Assembly: GCF_024508295.1 (NCBI RefSeq)
Contig: NZ_CP101990.1
Location: 1,426,001 to 1,490,000 of the forward strand
DNA: 64,000 nt
Direction: 5' to 3'
Origin: Aeromicrobium duanguangcaii
GTDB lineage: Bacteria > Actinomycetota > Actinomycetes > Propionibacteriales > Nocardioidaceae
The position numbers were made by a program, and so were the translations under genes. Below, one piece after another: positions 41,957 to 51,183 of the stretch. The first letter of the stretch is position 1. Each line of letters begins with the position of its first letter. The notes under the pieces are model-generated. The model was not told the DNA's origin and made no database searches. It saw only the letters and a list, made by a program, of their open reading frames with translations.

Positions 41957-41979
41957 GCTCGGGCGCGACGCGTCCGAGC
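41957..41979 (+). promoter_or_regulatory. Expression-platform hairpin of the FMN riboswitch
   Basis: GCTCGGGCGC (41957-41966) pairs with GCGTCCGAGC (41970-41979) over 10 bp with one G-U and a GAC triloop, beginning one base after the aptamer. No U-tract follows, so it is either a Rho-linked or translational platform. The ribD ribosome binding site (AGGGGG, 42009-42014) lies 30 nt downstream. Confidence 0.55.
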
Positions 41980-42018
41980 CGTCCCCGGTGTGTCGTGAGC
42001 CCGACCGCAGGGGGCCCG

Positions 42019-43053
42019 GTGGCCAGTCAGACCGAGATCGACGCGATGCGTCGAGCGATCGACGCCGCACGCACGGCGGGCCGCACGCTGCCCAATCCGC
42101 CGGTCGGGTGCGTTCTCCTCGCGCCTGACGGCACCGAGATCGCCGTCGGCCACCACCGCGGCGCCGGCACCGATCACGCCGAGGTCGACGCCCTCAAGCA
42201 GGCCGGTGACCGAGCCCGGGGCGCCACCGCCGTCGTGACCCTCGAGCCCTGCGACCACACTGGCCGGACCGGACCCTGCACCCGCGCGCTGCTCGAGGCG
42301 GGCGTCGCGCGCGTCGTCCACGGCTCCAGCGATCCCGCCGAGGGCGCCGGCGGAGCGAAGGCGCTCATCGACGCCGGCGTCGACGTCGAGAGCGGCGTCC
42401 TGGCCGAGGAGACCGACGAGCTGATCCGGTTCTGGGCGTTCCGCCACGTCAACGGCCGCCCGTTCGTGACCTGGAAGTACGCCGCCACGCTCGACGGGCT
42501 CAGCGCGGCGCCGGACGGCACGAGCCAGTGGATCACCAGCCAGACCGCGCGCCGCGACGTGCAGCAGTTCCGGGCCGAGTGCGACGCCATCATGGCGGGC
42601 ACGAACTCGGTGCTCACCGACGATCCGCGCCTGACGGTGCGCGACGACGACGACCGGCCCCTCCCGTACGACCGCCAGCCGCTGCGGGTCGTGGTGGGGG
42701 AGTCGAAGATCCCGCAGTACTACCGCGTGCTCGACCGCGTGGCTCCCACGCGCCTGATCCAGTCGCGCGACCCGCACGAGGTGCTGGGCGTGCTGAACGA
42801 CGAGGGCATCCACCACGTGTGGCTCGAGGGCGGACCCCGCCTGGCGGGCGCCTTCTGGGGAGCAGGGCTGATCGACCGCGTCATCGGCTACCTGGCGCCG
42901 GCGATGCTCGGCTCCGGCCGCGCCGCGCTGGAGGGCGAGGCCACCACGCTGGCCGACATCCGCCCCATCGACATCACCGACCTGACCATGGTCGGCCCCG
43001 ACATCCGCATCATCGGCACGCCCGGCCGGGCGCCCAGAGAGGACATGGACTGA
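42019..43053 (+). CDS. ribD: Bifunctional riboflavin deaminase/reductase
   Basis: A 344-residue fusion. The N-terminal deaminase holds the zinc site HAEVDAL and PCDHTGRTGPCTRALL. The C-terminal reductase (from about residue 150) has FVTWKYAATLDG, GTNSVLTDDPRLTVR and VWLEGGPRLAGAF. It converts the pyrimidinone after GTP cyclohydrolase II to 5-amino-6-ribitylamino-uracil phosphate. GTG 42019 is chosen because AGGGGG lies 4 nt before it; an in-frame GTG at 41995 has no such site. It overlaps ribE by one base. Confidence 0.93.
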   Translation: MASQTEIDAMRRAIDAARTAGRTLPNPPVGCVLLAPDGTEIAVGHHRGAGTDHAEVDALKQAGDRARGATAVVTLEPCDHTGRTGPCTRALLEAGVARVVHGSSDPAEGAGGAKALIDAGVDVESGVLAEETDELIRFWAFRHVNGRPFVTWKYAATLDGLSAAPDGTSQWITSQTARRDVQQFRAECDAIMAGTNSVLTDDPRLTVRDDDDRPLPYDRQPLRVVVGESKIPQYYRVLDRVAPTRLIQSRDPHEVLGVLNDEGIHHVWLEGGPRLAGAFWGAGLIDRVIGYLAPAMLGSGRAALEGEATTLADIRPIDITDLTMVGPDIRIIGTPGRAPREDMD

Positions 43054-43652
43054 TGTTCACCGGACTGGTGGAGGAGAAGGGCACGGTCGTGTCCCTGGAC
43101 GACCTCGGCGACTCCGTGCGGATCACGATCCGCGGACCTGTCGTCACGTCGGACGCCGCGCACGGCGACTCGATCGCCGTCAACGGCTGCTGCCTGACGG
43201 TCGTCGACCCCACCGACGACACGTTCAGCGCCGACGTCATGCGCGAGTCGCTCGACCGCACCAGCCTGGGTGACCTGACAGAGGGCGCCGAGGTGAACCT
43301 CGAGCGCGCGATGCAGGCCGGCGCTCGCATGGGCGGTCACATCGTCCAGGGCCACGTCGACGGCACCGCCACGCTGCTCGCCCGCACCCCCAGCGAGCAC
43401 TGGGAGGTTGTCCGCTTCAGCCTGCCGTCCGAGCTGGCCCGCTATGTCGTCGACAAGGGATCGATCACCGTCGACGGCACGTCGCTGACGGTCGTCGAGG
43501 CCGGCGACGACTGGTTCAGCGTCTCGCTGATCCCCACCACCTTGGCCGACACCGTGCTCGGCACCCGTCAACCCGGCGACCGCGTCAACCTCGAGGTGGA
43601 CGTCATCGCCAAGTACGTCGAGCGGCTGCTCGAGAAGGGAGCTCACGCATGA
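43053..43652 (+). CDS. ribE: Riboflavin synthase alpha chain
   Basis: A 199-residue enzyme of two tandem lumazine-binding barrels: [12 protein letters not shown], then [10 protein letters not shown] in the first, and [14 protein letters not shown] with [12 protein letters not shown] in the second. It dismutates two lumazines to riboflavin. The start overlaps the ribD stop by one base and the stop overlaps ribBA by 4 nt. Confidence 0.95.
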   Translation: MFTGLVEEKGTVVSLDDLGDSVRITIRGPVVTSDAAHGDSIAVNGCCLTVVDPTDDTFSADVMRESLDRTSLGDLTEGAEVNLERAMQAGARMGGHIVQGHVDGTATLLARTPSEHWEVVRFSLPSELARYVVDKGSITVDGTSLTVVEAGDDWFSVSLIPTTLADTVLGTRQPGDRVNLEVDVIAKYVERLLEKGAHA

Positions 43653-44890
43653 GTGAGCAGTACTCCGGGGTCCGCCTCGACAGCATCGAGCGCGCGATCG
43701 ACGACATCCGCGAGGGCAAGGCGATCGTCGTCGTCGACGACGAGGGCCGCGAGAACGAGGGCGACATCATCTTCGCCGCCTCCAAGGCCACGCCCGAGCT
43801 GATGGCCTTCCTGGTCCGCTACTCCAGCGGCCTGGTCTGCGCGCCGGTCACCGGCGAGATCCTCGACCGGCTCGCGATCCCGCTGATGACGCCGCACAAC
43901 CGCGACCGCCTGCGCACGGCGTACACGGTGTCGATCGACGCCCGCGACGGCGTCACGACCGGCATCTCGGCGTCCGACCGTGCCCGCACCTGCCGCGTCC
44001 TGGCGGACTCGGCGACCGAGCCGTTCGAGATCACCCAGCCCGGTCACATCGTGCCGCTGCGCGCGAAGCCCGGTGGCGTGCTCGAGCGCCCCGGCCACAC
44101 CGAGGCCGCGGTCGACTTCGCCCGCCTGGCCGGGCTGACGCCCGCCGGCGTGATCGGCGAGGTCATGAACGACGACGGCACGCTCAAGCGCGCTCCCGAG
44201 CTGCGCGAGTTCGCCGACGAGCACGGGCTGGCGCTCGTCTCGATCGCCGACCTGCAGGTGCACCTGCGGCTGCACGAGTCGCAGGTCGACCGTCTCGCCG
44301 AGACGCGCCTGCCCACCGAGTTCGGCCAGTTCCGGGCGCTCGGGTACCGCGACCGGATCGAGGGCGCCGAGCACGTCGCTCTGGTCCACGGCGAGCCCGG
44401 CACCGAGGACGTGCTGGTGCGCCTGCACTCGGAGTGCCTGACCGGGGACGTCTTCGGGTCGCGGCGCTGCGACTGCGGACCGCAGTTCGAGGCCGCGATG
44501 GCCGCCGTCGTCGCCGAGGGCGCCGGCATCGTCGTCTACCTGCGCGGCCACGAGGGCCGGGGGATCGGCCTGCTGCACAAGCTGCAGGCCTACGAGCTGC
44601 AGGACGAGGGCCAGGACACCGTCGACGCGAACCTCGCCCTCGGCTTCGGTGAGGACGAGCGAGACTACGCCGCGGGCGCCCAGATCCTGCGCGACCTGGG
44701 CATCACCTCGGTGCGGCTCCTGACGAACAACCCCGACAAGGCGACCCAGCTGGAGCAGTACGGCGTCAAGGTCGCCGAGCGGCTCCCGGTGGTCATCGCG
44801 CCCACGCCCGACAACCTGCGGTACCTGCAGACCAAGGCCGCGCGGATGGGCCACGACCTGCCCGATCTGCACATCGACGAGGAGAGCTGA
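43649..44890 (+). CDS. ribBA: Bifunctional DHBP synthase / GTP cyclohydrolase II
   Basis: A 413-residue fusion. The RibB half has [19 protein letters not shown] and [15 protein letters not shown]. The RibA half (from about residue 208) carries the three zinc cysteines in [19 protein letters not shown], and [17 protein letters not shown]. It provides both committed precursors of riboflavin, from ribulose-5-P and GTP. Confidence 0.96.
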   Translation: MSEQYSGVRLDSIERAIDDIREGKAIVVVDDEGRENEGDIIFAASKATPELMAFLVRYSSGLVCAPVTGEILDRLAIPLMTPHNRDRLRTAYTVSIDARDGVTTGISASDRARTCRVLADSATEPFEITQPGHIVPLRAKPGGVLERPGHTEAAVDFARLAGLTPAGVIGEVMNDDGTLKRAPELREFADEHGLALVSIADLQVHLRLHESQVDRLAETRLPTEFGQFRALGYRDRIEGAEHVALVHGEPGTEDVLVRLHSECLTGDVFGSRRCDCGPQFEAAMAAVVAEGAGIVVYLRGHEGRGIGLLHKLQAYELQDEGQDTVDANLALGFGEDERDYAAGAQILRDLGITSVRLLTNNPDKATQLEQYGVKVAERLPVVIAPTPDNLRYLQTKAARMGHDLPDLHIDEES

Positions 44891-44891
44891 C

Positions 44892-45371
44892 ATGGCCGGA
44901 CACGGCGCCCCCGAACTGACGGTCGACGGCACCGGCGCGAAGGTCGCCATCGTGGCGTCCAGCTGGCACACCGAGGTCATGGACGGCCTCGTCGCCGGGG
45001 CCGAGCGCGCGCTCAAGGAGGCCGGCGTCAGCGACCCGACGCTCGTGCGGGCCGCCGGCTCGTTCGAGCTGCCGATCATCGCGCAGGGCTGCGCGAAGGC
45101 CGGCTACGACGTGGTGGTGGCGCTCGGCGTCATCATCCGTGGCGGCACGCCGCACTTCGAGTACGTGTCCGCCGCGACCACCGACGGACTGTCGCGCGTC
45201 GCGCTCGACACGGGCGTCCCGGTGGGCTTCGGACTGCTCACGTGCGACGACGAGCAGCAGGCGCTGGACCGCGCCGGACTGCCCGGTTCGAACGAGGACA
45301 AGGGCCGCGAGGCCGCCGAGGCCGCGCTCGCGGCATGGGTGACCCTCCGGGGTCTGGCACCCCGCCGATAG
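44892..45371 (+). CDS. ribH: 6,7-dimethyl-8-ribityllumazine synthase
   Basis: A 159-residue lumazine synthase. [43 protein letters not shown] and the [12 protein letters not shown]-terminal helix are family features. It condenses the RibB and RibD products; it usually forms a 60-mer or pentamer. ATG is 1 nt after the ribBA stop. Confidence 0.96.
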   Translation: MAGHGAPELTVDGTGAKVAIVASSWHTEVMDGLVAGAERALKEAGVSDPTLVRAAGSFELPIIAQGCAKAGYDVVVALGVIIRGGTPHFEYVSAATTDGLSRVALDTGVPVGFGLLTCDDEQQALDRAGLPGSNEDKGREAAEAALAAWVTLRGLAPRR

Positions 45372-45374
45372 GAT
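45369..45374 (+). promoter_or_regulatory. -10 box of leaderless hisE transcript
   Basis: TAGGAT, which overlaps the ribH stop, is followed by 7 nt (CGACTCG) and the ATG at 45382. Confidence 0.4.
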
Positions 45375-45381
45375 CGACTCG

Positions 45382-45645
45382 ATGAAGACGTTCGATGGCC
45401 TGTTCGCGGAACTGTCCGAGAAGGCCGCAACCCGCCCCGAGGGCTCCCGCACGGTCGAGGAGCTCGACGCGGGCGTGCACGCGATCGGCAAGAAGCTCGT
45501 CGAGGAGGCCGCCGAGTCGTGGATGGCCGCCGAGCACGAGGGACCTGCGCGTGCGGCCGAGGAGATCAGCCAGCTGCTGTACCACGCGCAGGTGATGATG
45601 ATCGCCGCTGGCATCTCCCTCGATGACGTCTACTCACACCTCTAG
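45382..45645 (+). CDS. hisE: Phosphoribosyl-ATP diphosphatase
   Basis: An 87-residue all-helical MazG-fold enzyme for the second step of histidine synthesis. [20 protein letters not shown] and [19 protein letters not shown] (metal-binding acidic residues) match the family. hisG follows after 7 nt, the usual actinobacterial hisEG pair. Confidence 0.95.
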   Translation: MKTFDGLFAELSEKAATRPEGSRTVEELDAGVHAIGKKLVEEAAESWMAAEHEGPARAAEEISQLLYHAQVMMIAAGISLDDVYSHL

Positions 45646-45652
45646 GAACCAC

Positions 45653-46498
45653 ATGCTCAAGGTCGCCGTCCCCAACAAGGGGGCCCTGTCCGAGGCTGCT
45701 GCCGAGATGCTGGCCGAGGCCGGCTACCGCCAGCGCCGCAACGCCAAGGACCTCGTCTGCGTCGATGCCGACAACGAGGTCGAGTTCTTCTACCTGCGAC
45801 CGCGCGACATCGCGATCTACGTCGGCGAGGGCACCCTCGACGCCGGGATCACCGGCCGGGACCTGCTGCTGGACTCCGGCGCCAAGGCCGACGAGGCCAT
45901 GACGCTGGGCTTCGCCGGCTCGACGTTCCGCTTCGCCGCGCCCCGGGGCACGCTGACGTCCGAGGCCGAGCTGGCCGGACGCCGCATCGCCACCTCGTAC
46001 CCGGGCATCGTCCGGGCGCACCTGGAGACCCTCGGCATCGACGCCCAGGTCGTGCGCCTCGACGGCGCGGTCGAGACCTCGATCCGGCTGGGCGTCGCCG
46101 ACGCGATCGCCGACGTCGTCGAGACCGGCACCACGCTGCGTCAGGCGGGGCTCGAGGTCTTCGGCGAGCCGATCCTGCAGTCCGAGGCGCTGATGATCAC
46201 GCGCTCGGCCTCCGAGGCTCCCGCCGGCCTGGAGGTCTTCCGTCGCCGGCTCGAGAGCGTCATCGTCGCTCGCACCTACGTGATGATGGACTACGACATC
46301 CGCGTCGAGAACGTCGAGAAGGCCGTCAACCTGACGCCCGGCATCGAGTCGCCCACGGTCTCGCCGCTGCATCGTGAGGGCTGGGTCGCGGTGCGGGCGA
46401 TGGTTCCGCGCGACGCCAGCCAGCGGATCATGGACGACCTCTACGCCCTCGGCGGTCGCGGCATCCTCGTCACCGACATCCTGTCGTGCCGGATCTGA
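45653..46498 (+). CDS. hisG: ATP phosphoribosyltransferase (long form)
   Basis: A 281-residue first enzyme of histidine synthesis with the C-terminal ACT-like regulatory domain (from about residue 210), so allosteric inhibition by histidine is expected and no HisZ is needed. VAVPNKGALSEAAAEML is at the N terminus, and DAIADVVETGTTLRQAGLEV carries the PRPP-binding loop. The ATG at 45653 is chosen by alignment of the N terminus. Confidence 0.95.
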   Translation: MLKVAVPNKGALSEAAAEMLAEAGYRQRRNAKDLVCVDADNEVEFFYLRPRDIAIYVGEGTLDAGITGRDLLLDSGAKADEAMTLGFAGSTFRFAAPRGTLTSEAELAGRRIATSYPGIVRAHLETLGIDAQVVRLDGAVETSIRLGVADAIADVVETGTTLRQAGLEVFGEPILQSEALMITRSASEAPAGLEVFRRRLESVIVARTYVMMDYDIRVENVEKAVNLTPGIESPTVSPLHREGWVAVRAMVPRDASQRIMDDLYALGGRGILVTDILSCRI

Positions 46499-46917
46499 TG
46501 GATATGACCACTCGCCGCACCTTCCGTCCCACCGGCGTCATCGTCGTGATGTGGGCGATGGTGGTCGTGCTGACCGTCATGGCCTTCGTCATCGGCACCC
46601 GACTGCCCGAGGACTACCAGTTCCGCACCTCCGAGACCGCGACGATCGGCGTGTTGATCGGCGCCGTGGCGATCTTCGCGCTGGCCTGCACCCTGAGCCG
46701 GGCCAGCGGCGACGAGGAGTCGCTGACCTTCGTCAACGGGTTCCGCAAGCACGTCCTGCGCTGGGACGAGATCGCCGTCATCTCGATGCGCGCCGGTGCG
46801 CCGTGGCCCACCGTCGAGACCAAGGACGGCCGGCGGCTGCCGGTGTTCGCGATCCAGGGCAGCGAGGGCGGCTCCGCGCGCGACGCGGTGTCGTGGCTCG
46901 TCGGGCACATGCGATGA
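46498..46917 (+). CDS. Membrane protein with bacterial PH domain
   Basis: A 139-residue protein with two transmembrane helices (about residues 15-36 and 48-68) followed by a bPH_6-like domain (LTFVNGFRKHVLRWDEIAVI and WPTVETKDGRRLPVFAIQG). The ATG at 46498 overlaps the hisG stop by one base; a GTG at 46486 is an alternative. It overlaps the SseB gene by 4 nt. Function is unknown. Confidence 0.75.
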   Translation: MDMTTRRTFRPTGVIVVMWAMVVVLTVMAFVIGTRLPEDYQFRTSETATIGVLIGAVAIFALACTLSRASGDEESLTFVNGFRKHVLRWDEIAVISMRAGAPWPTVETKDGRRLPVFAIQGSEGGSARDAVSWLVGHMR

Positions 46918-47384
46918 GCGTCCACGGCGGAGGCCGTTCGCTCGCCTCGCCGGCGTTCCCGGACGACGACGGCTCGACCGATCCCACGCTGGACCTCACG
47001 GACGACACGACGGTGCTGGCGACCCTCGGCACGGCCCGGGTGTTCGTCCCCGTGGTCGCGGTGCTGGGGGAGCAGGCCACCGACGGCAGTGACAAGAACT
47101 CCGACATGGCCGCGGTGCTGATGACCGGCGCCGACGGCCGCACCGCCCTGCTGGCGTTCAGCTCGATCGAGACGATGACGCGCTGGAACCCGAACTCGCG
47201 CCCCGTCCCGGTCTACGGTCGTGACGCCGCGCGTTCCGCGATCGCTGAGGGCGCCTCGGCCCTGCTGCTCGACCTGGCCCAGCCGTCGTTCAGTGTCGTC
47301 GAGACCGAGGACCTCGAGCACCTCGCCGCCGAGCACGTCCTCGTCAGGACGCCCGCCGGCACCGCCTGGGTCGAGCCGGCCTAG
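46914..47384 (+). CDS. SseB-family protein
   Basis: A 156-residue soluble protein. LATLGTARVFVPVVAVLGE, ALLAFSSIETMTRWNPNSRP and VYGRDAARSAIAEGASALLLD match the N-terminal SseB domain (PF07179). The gene is commonly found between hisG/PH-domain and infC loci in actinobacteria. The stop overlaps that of the convergent secreted protein gene by a few bases. Confidence 0.8.
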   Translation: MSVHGGGRSLASPAFPDDDGSTDPTLDLTDDTTVLATLGTARVFVPVVAVLGEQATDGSDKNSDMAAVLMTGADGRTALLAFSSIETMTRWNPNSRPVPVYGRDAARSAIAEGASALLLDLAQPSFSVVETEDLEHLAAEHVLVRTPAGTAWVEPA

Positions 47385-47923
47385 TCCTGATCGATGCGCG
47401 TGGCCGGCAGATTGACGAGGTTCACGTCGGCTTCGTACGTGATCGCCGAGGGCGGCAGACCCGCGAACCGCGCGAGCTCGCGCTGCTCGTCCTGACTCGG
47501 CACATCGGCGGTCACGCCGGCCCGCACGCCGGATCCGTCCGAGTGCACCGAGACCTCCGTGAGGCCGAGGGCTCGGCCCTCCGCCGAGCCGGCCAGCTTC
47601 CGTGCCACCACCTGCAGCTCGGCGCGGGTGTAGGCGGCCTGGGACGTCGCGACGATCCGGATGCCCTCGGGAGTCTCGGCCGCGTACTCCGCCACCTTGG
47701 CCGGCACCGAACCGTGCCATCTGGCGGTGATGACCTTCTTGTCGGGGTCCACCTCCAGGCCGGCGAACGAGTCGCCGCCCATCGCTCGAACGTGGTCGGC
47801 GATCTCGGCGATGCTGGGGGGAGGTGACGCAGGAGAGGCGCCCGCTCGGGCAACGCCGAACCCGCCGGCCGCCACGGCGAGAGCGCCGACGGCGAGCGAT
47901 GTCATCGTGCGAAGAGCGCTCAT
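47381..47923 (-). CDS. Secreted protein of unknown function
   Basis: A 180-residue protein with a Sec signal (hydrophobic residues 7-22, AGA about residue 28). The mature region has an alternating alpha/beta pattern (VITARWHGSVPAKVAEYAAE, RIVATSQAAYTRAELQVVAR), reminiscent of the propeptide domain of streptogrisin-type proteases but without a protease. The stop codon overlaps the SseB stop on the other strand. Confidence 0.6.
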   Translation of the reverse strand: MSALRTMTSLAVGALAVAAGGFGVARAGASPASPPPSIAEIADHVRAMGGDSFAGLEVDPDKKVITARWHGSVPAKVAEYAAETPEGIRIVATSQAAYTRAELQVVARKLAGSAEGRALGLTEVSVHSDGSGVRAGVTADVPSQDEQRELARFAGLPPSAITYEADVNLVNLPATRIDQD

Positions 47924-47930
47924 GGTCAGG

Positions 47931-48647
47931 TCAGCTGAACAGGTCGCCGATGATGCCGCCGCCGCCGGAGGACCCGCCGGAGGAGCCGCTGGCGCCGCTG
48001 TCCCACTCGCTCGGCTGGACGACCACGAAGCCCTGACCGTGGTAGCGGTACTGGAACGCCTCGCCCGATCCGCCGCGCAGCATGGAGCGCACGTTCATCG
48101 AGTTGACCAGCTGCGGCTGCAGGTGCGACGACCAGGCCACCGCCGCGTTCACGTCGACGTGGGTGGCCTGCTGGGCGCAGTCGAGCACCACGGGCTGGCC
48201 GACGGCGTGCAGCGCCACGGTCCCGGTGCCCGAGAGCTCCATGTTGAACAGGCCGCCGGCCATCATGCTGCCGGCCTTGACCCGCTTGATGTCCCACTTC
48301 AGGGACGAGTCGAACGCCAGCAGGTTGCGGCCGCTGACGCTGAGCGCGTCGCCGGTCAGCTGCACGAGGAACACGTAGCCGGCCGTGTCGGCGAAGAAGA
48401 CCTCGCCCTGACCGGAGACGCGCATGAGCGGCACGTCGTCGCCGCTGACGGCCTTCTTCAGCAGGCGGCCCATCGAGCCGGCGCTCTCGTGGTTGAACGT
48501 GACGGCGCCCTGGTACGCGACCATCGCGCCCTTGACGGCCAGCACGTCGTCGCCGAGCGAGACGCGCAGCATCTGGGGGTTCTGGACGACGAAGCGCTCG
48601 TTCGTCTGCTTCTCGAGGTTGGCCTGGCCGAACAGCTCACTCTGCAT
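47931..48647 (-). CDS. AIM24-family protein
   Basis: A 238-residue soluble protein of the AIM24/TRAP-like beta-sandwich family: GAMVAYQGAVTFNHES, GEVFFADTAGYVFLVQL and GLFNMELSGTGTVALHA. The C terminus is a Gly/Ser-rich tail (ASGSSGGSSGGGGIIGDLFS). The ATG at 48647 is preferred over the GTG at 48653 since a TAGGCT box ends 6 nt before it. Function in bacteria is unknown. Confidence 0.82.
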   Translation of the reverse strand: MQSELFGQANLEKQTNERFVVQNPQMLRVSLGDDVLAVKGAMVAYQGAVTFNHESAGSMGRLLKKAVSGDDVPLMRVSGQGEVFFADTAGYVFLVQLTGDALSVSGRNLLAFDSSLKWDIKRVKAGSMMAGGLFNMELSGTGTVALHAVGQPVVLDCAQQATHVDVNAAVAWSSHLQPQLVNSMNVRSMLRGGSGEAFQYRYHGQGFVVVQPSEWDSGASGSSGGSSGGGGIIGDLFS

Positions 48648-48653
48648 GGGCAC

Positions 48654-48659
48654 AGCCTA
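48654..48659 (-). promoter_or_regulatory. -10 box of leaderless AIM24 transcript
   Basis: TAGGCT on the minus strand, 6 nt before the ATG at 48647. Confidence 0.45.
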
Positions 48660-48666
48660 GGGGGCG

Positions 48667-50019
48667 TCAGCCGTCGAAGTGATGCATGTCGGAGCGTCCG
48701 TACGACCACCGGAAGCCGTGCTTGCGCATGAGCTTCACGACCGGGTCCGACGAGCTGCGCCACGTCACCCGCGCCGGGCTGGCGTGCGTGACGAACCAGC
48801 GGTTCGGCACCCATCCGCCGGAGGAGTGGAACGGGTTCTCCCACGGGTTCACGTCGATGGCGCGACCGTAGGCGTGCGGGCTGCGCACCGACCGGCCGAC
48901 GACCTTGCGGCAGTTGAACCCCGAGGTGTTGTCCGCCCGCATCGACTTGCGGTCGTCGGCGCCCTTCAGCGACTTCGACCAGCCGAAGCGGTCGACCCGG
49001 TACATGTTCCGGATCGGGTGCTTGCCCTTGAACATCGCAGTGAAGGCGCGGGCTGTCTTGCCGGCGACCTTGCGGTGGACGACGATCTCGCCGCGGCGCA
49101 CGTATCCGTCGAACGCCCAGTAATTGACCCGCACGATGCGCAGATCCTTGCGCCCGACGGGGCAGCCGGAGTGCCAGCTGCGGCCCTTCATCGACTTCCA
49201 CACCGAGTCCGAGAGCTTGGAGATCTTCGCGTCGGCGGCCTTCCGCGATGCGCGCGGCTGGGCCGGCAGGCTGCTGGGGCGGGGAGCGCCCTTGGGCAGG
49301 ACGACCCGCGTGCCGGGCGGGAGGTTGTCGAGGGCGCGGGTCGCCGAGGTCGCCTTGGCGTACGTGCGCGTGCCGGTGAACCGGAGGCGGTACCGGCCGT
49401 CGTTGCGAGGCGCGAACGCGACCGCTCCGGTGCCGTTGCGGACGCTGATGGTGCGGGCCTTGCGCCAGGTCTTCGTGCCGGCCTTGCGGAACTCGAGCCG
49501 CACCGAGCCCGTGGGCGCCGGGCCGTGCGCGGCCTTCCACGACGCGACGAAGCGCGCCTTGCGGTAGTCGACGACGCGCGACGGGCTCTGCAGCCGCAGG
49601 GACGTCGCGATGCGGGTGCCCGTCACGGTGGCCGCGCCCGAGGTCGCGAGGACCGTCCCGGCGGCGTCGACGGCCTGCAGACGGACCCGGATCGGATCGA
49701 CGGCGGTGCGCAGGCGGACGGTGAGGCGCGGCCCGTCGACGCTCAGGCCGCCGGCGTTGGTCCAGTCCTTCCCGAGTCGCTGCAGTCGGACCGTCGCGCC
49801 CTGCGGGAGGTCTGCGGCGGCGCCGGTCAGGGTGACCTGGGTGCCGATGGGACCCGAGGCCGATGCACGGCTCCACGCCACCGACGGCGGCGGAGCCGGC
49901 GGCTCCTCAGGCGCCGAGGGCTCGTCGGCTCGCGCCATGGCTGCCGACCCCAAGACCAGCGCCGTGACCACCACGGGCACCACGAGCCGACCTGACCACC
50001 GCACGATTCCCCGAGTCAC
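48667..50019 (-). CDS. Secreted M15-family metallopeptidase (D-Ala-D-Ala carboxypeptidase-like)
   Basis: A 450-residue exported protein: signal peptide (hydrophobic about residues 10-30, ARA), two Ig-like beta domains (about 45-250), then a C-terminal peptidase. The VanY/Ply-type zinc motifs are SPHAYGRAIDVNPWENP (His and Asp ligands) and the terminal DMHHFDG (His ligand). Peptidoglycan peptide cleavage is the likely activity. It begins at GTG. Confidence 0.82.
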   Translation of the reverse strand: MTRGIVRWSGRLVVPVVVTALVLGSAAMARADEPSAPEEPPAPPPSVAWSRASASGPIGTQVTLTGAAADLPQGATVRLQRLGKDWTNAGGLSVDGPRLTVRLRTAVDPIRVRLQAVDAAGTVLATSGAATVTGTRIATSLRLQSPSRVVDYRKARFVASWKAAHGPAPTGSVRLEFRKAGTKTWRKARTISVRNGTGAVAFAPRNDGRYRLRFTGTRTYAKATSATRALDNLPPGTRVVLPKGAPRPSSLPAQPRASRKAADAKISKLSDSVWKSMKGRSWHSGCPVGRKDLRIVRVNYWAFDGYVRRGEIVVHRKVAGKTARAFTAMFKGKHPIRNMYRVDRFGWSKSLKGADDRKSMRADNTSGFNCRKVVGRSVRSPHAYGRAIDVNPWENPFHSSGGWVPNRWFVTHASPARVTWRSSSDPVVKLMRKHGFRWSYGRSDMHHFDG

Positions 50020-50079
50020 GTGCTCAGGCTAGCCAGACGCGCGGGGGAGTGCGATTTCCGTTGGGAAGGATCTGGCTGC

Positions 50080-50085
50080 TAGCAT
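50080..50085 (+). promoter_or_regulatory. -10 of the infC operon
   Basis: TGCTAGCAT is an extended -10 with TAGCAT at 50080-50085. Initiation near 50092 gives a leader of about 170 nt that contains the attenuator. Confidence 0.4.
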
Positions 50086-50195
50086 GGTTGATCGAAGTGG
50101 AGGTCACTCCCACCTGCCGGGTTTCTGATCCGGGGGTCACCCATTGCGGGTCGTCTCTGGCGATCGCGCGGTGTGCGGCACCGTAGGGTGCGTGT

Positions 50196-50229
50196 GGTGA
50201 CTTTCGCTTCGACGGAGGTCACCTTTTTT
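50196..50229 (+). terminator. Attenuator-like intrinsic terminator in infC leader
   Basis: GGTGAC (50196-50201) pairs with GTCACC (50218-50223), followed immediately by six T (50224-50229). It lies 31 nt upstream of the infC start and within the leader, so transcription of infC-rpmI-rplT is probably attenuated. The upstream leader is C/G-rich with several further stems. Confidence 0.75.
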
Positions 50230-50260
50230 GTGTCCTCCACCACCGATCTCAGGAGGATCC

Positions 50261-50950
50261 ATCAGCACAGATCTGCGCGTCAACGAGCGCATTCGCGTAC
50301 CCGAGGTCCGGCTCGTCGGACCCAGCGGTGAACAGGTCGGCATCGTTCGTATCGAAGATGCCATGCGCCTGGCTGCAGAAGCCGATCTCGACCTGGTCGA
50401 GATCGCGCCCCACGAGCGTCCCCCGGTGTGCCGTCTCATGGACTTCGGAAAGTTCAAGTACGAGTCGGCGCAGAAGGCTCGTGAGTCCCGTCGCAACCAG
50501 ACGAACACGGTCATCAAGGAGATGAAGCTCCGCCCGAAGATCGACCAGCACGACTACGCCACGAAGAAGGGCCACGTCGTGCGGTTCCTCCAGGCAGGCG
50601 ACAAGGTCAAGATCACGATCATGTTCCGTGGCCGCGAGCAGCACCGTCCCGAGCTCGGGTACCGGCTGCTGCAGAAGCTGGCCGCCGACGTCGAGGATCT
50701 GGGCTTCATCGAGTCCAATGCGCGCCAGGACGGCCGCAACATGACGATGGTGCTCGCTCCGCACAAGAAGAAGTCCGAGGCGCAGGCCGAGGTCAAGGCC
50801 GCCAAGGCCGTGACCACCGCCGCGCGTGAGGCTGAGCGCGAGGCCGAGGCCGAGGCCGAGAAGGCGCATCGCGAAGAACACAAGAAGACAGCGACGGCGA
50901 AGAAGCCTCGTCGCCGCTCCGAGAACCTCGACCCAGACATGGAGGCATAA
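50261..50950 (+). CDS. infC: Translation initiation factor IF-3
   Basis: A 229-residue IF-3. The N domain is [12 protein letters not shown]-like (here [20 protein letters not shown]), followed by [10 protein letters not shown] and the C domain ([29 protein letters not shown]). A 50-residue Lys/Ala/Glu tail is typical of actinobacteria. No ATG/GTG/TTG fits: AGGAGG (50251-50256) lies 4 nt before ATC at 50261, which encodes the first conserved residue, so an AUC start is called. Such rare starts allow IF-3 to control its own translation. Confidence 0.92.
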   Translation: MSTDLRVNERIRVPEVRLVGPSGEQVGIVRIEDAMRLAAEADLDLVEIAPHERPPVCRLMDFGKFKYESAQKARESRRNQTNTVIKEMKLRPKIDQHDYATKKGHVVRFLQAGDKVKITIMFRGREQHRPELGYRLLQKLAADVEDLGFIESNARQDGRNMTMVLAPHKKKSEAQAEVKAAKAVTTAAREAEREAEAEAEKAHREEHKKTATAKKPRRRSENLDPDMEA

Positions 50951-50952
50951 CC

Positions 50953-51147
50953 GTGCCGAAGTTCAAGCCCCACTCGGGCATGAAGAAGCGCATCAAGATC
51001 ACCGGCAAGGGCAAGCTCCGCCGCGAGCAGACCAACCGCCGCCACCTCCTTGAGGTCAAGTCCTCGACCCGGAAGCGCCGTCTCGCCGGCACGACCCAGG
51101 TGTCGAAGGCCGACACCAAGGCGGTCAAGAAGCTGCTCGGTCTCTGA
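50953..51147 (+). CDS. rpmI: 50S ribosomal protein L35
   Basis: A 64-residue basic protein: KFKPHSGMKKRIKITGKGK and RRHLLEVKSSTRKRRLAGT. It starts at GTG 2 nt after infC. Confidence 0.96.
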   Translation: MPKFKPHSGMKKRIKITGKGKLRREQTNRRHLLEVKSSTRKRRLAGTTQVSKADTKAVKKLLGL

Positions 51148-51183
51148 GCGCCCCACCCCCCAAAGATTTGAAGGAGTAACACT

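Noticed and set aside
50137-50517. Minus-strand ORF over the infC leader
   Set aside because: It crosses a terminator-type hairpin and infC coding sequence and has no promoter or recognizable motif.
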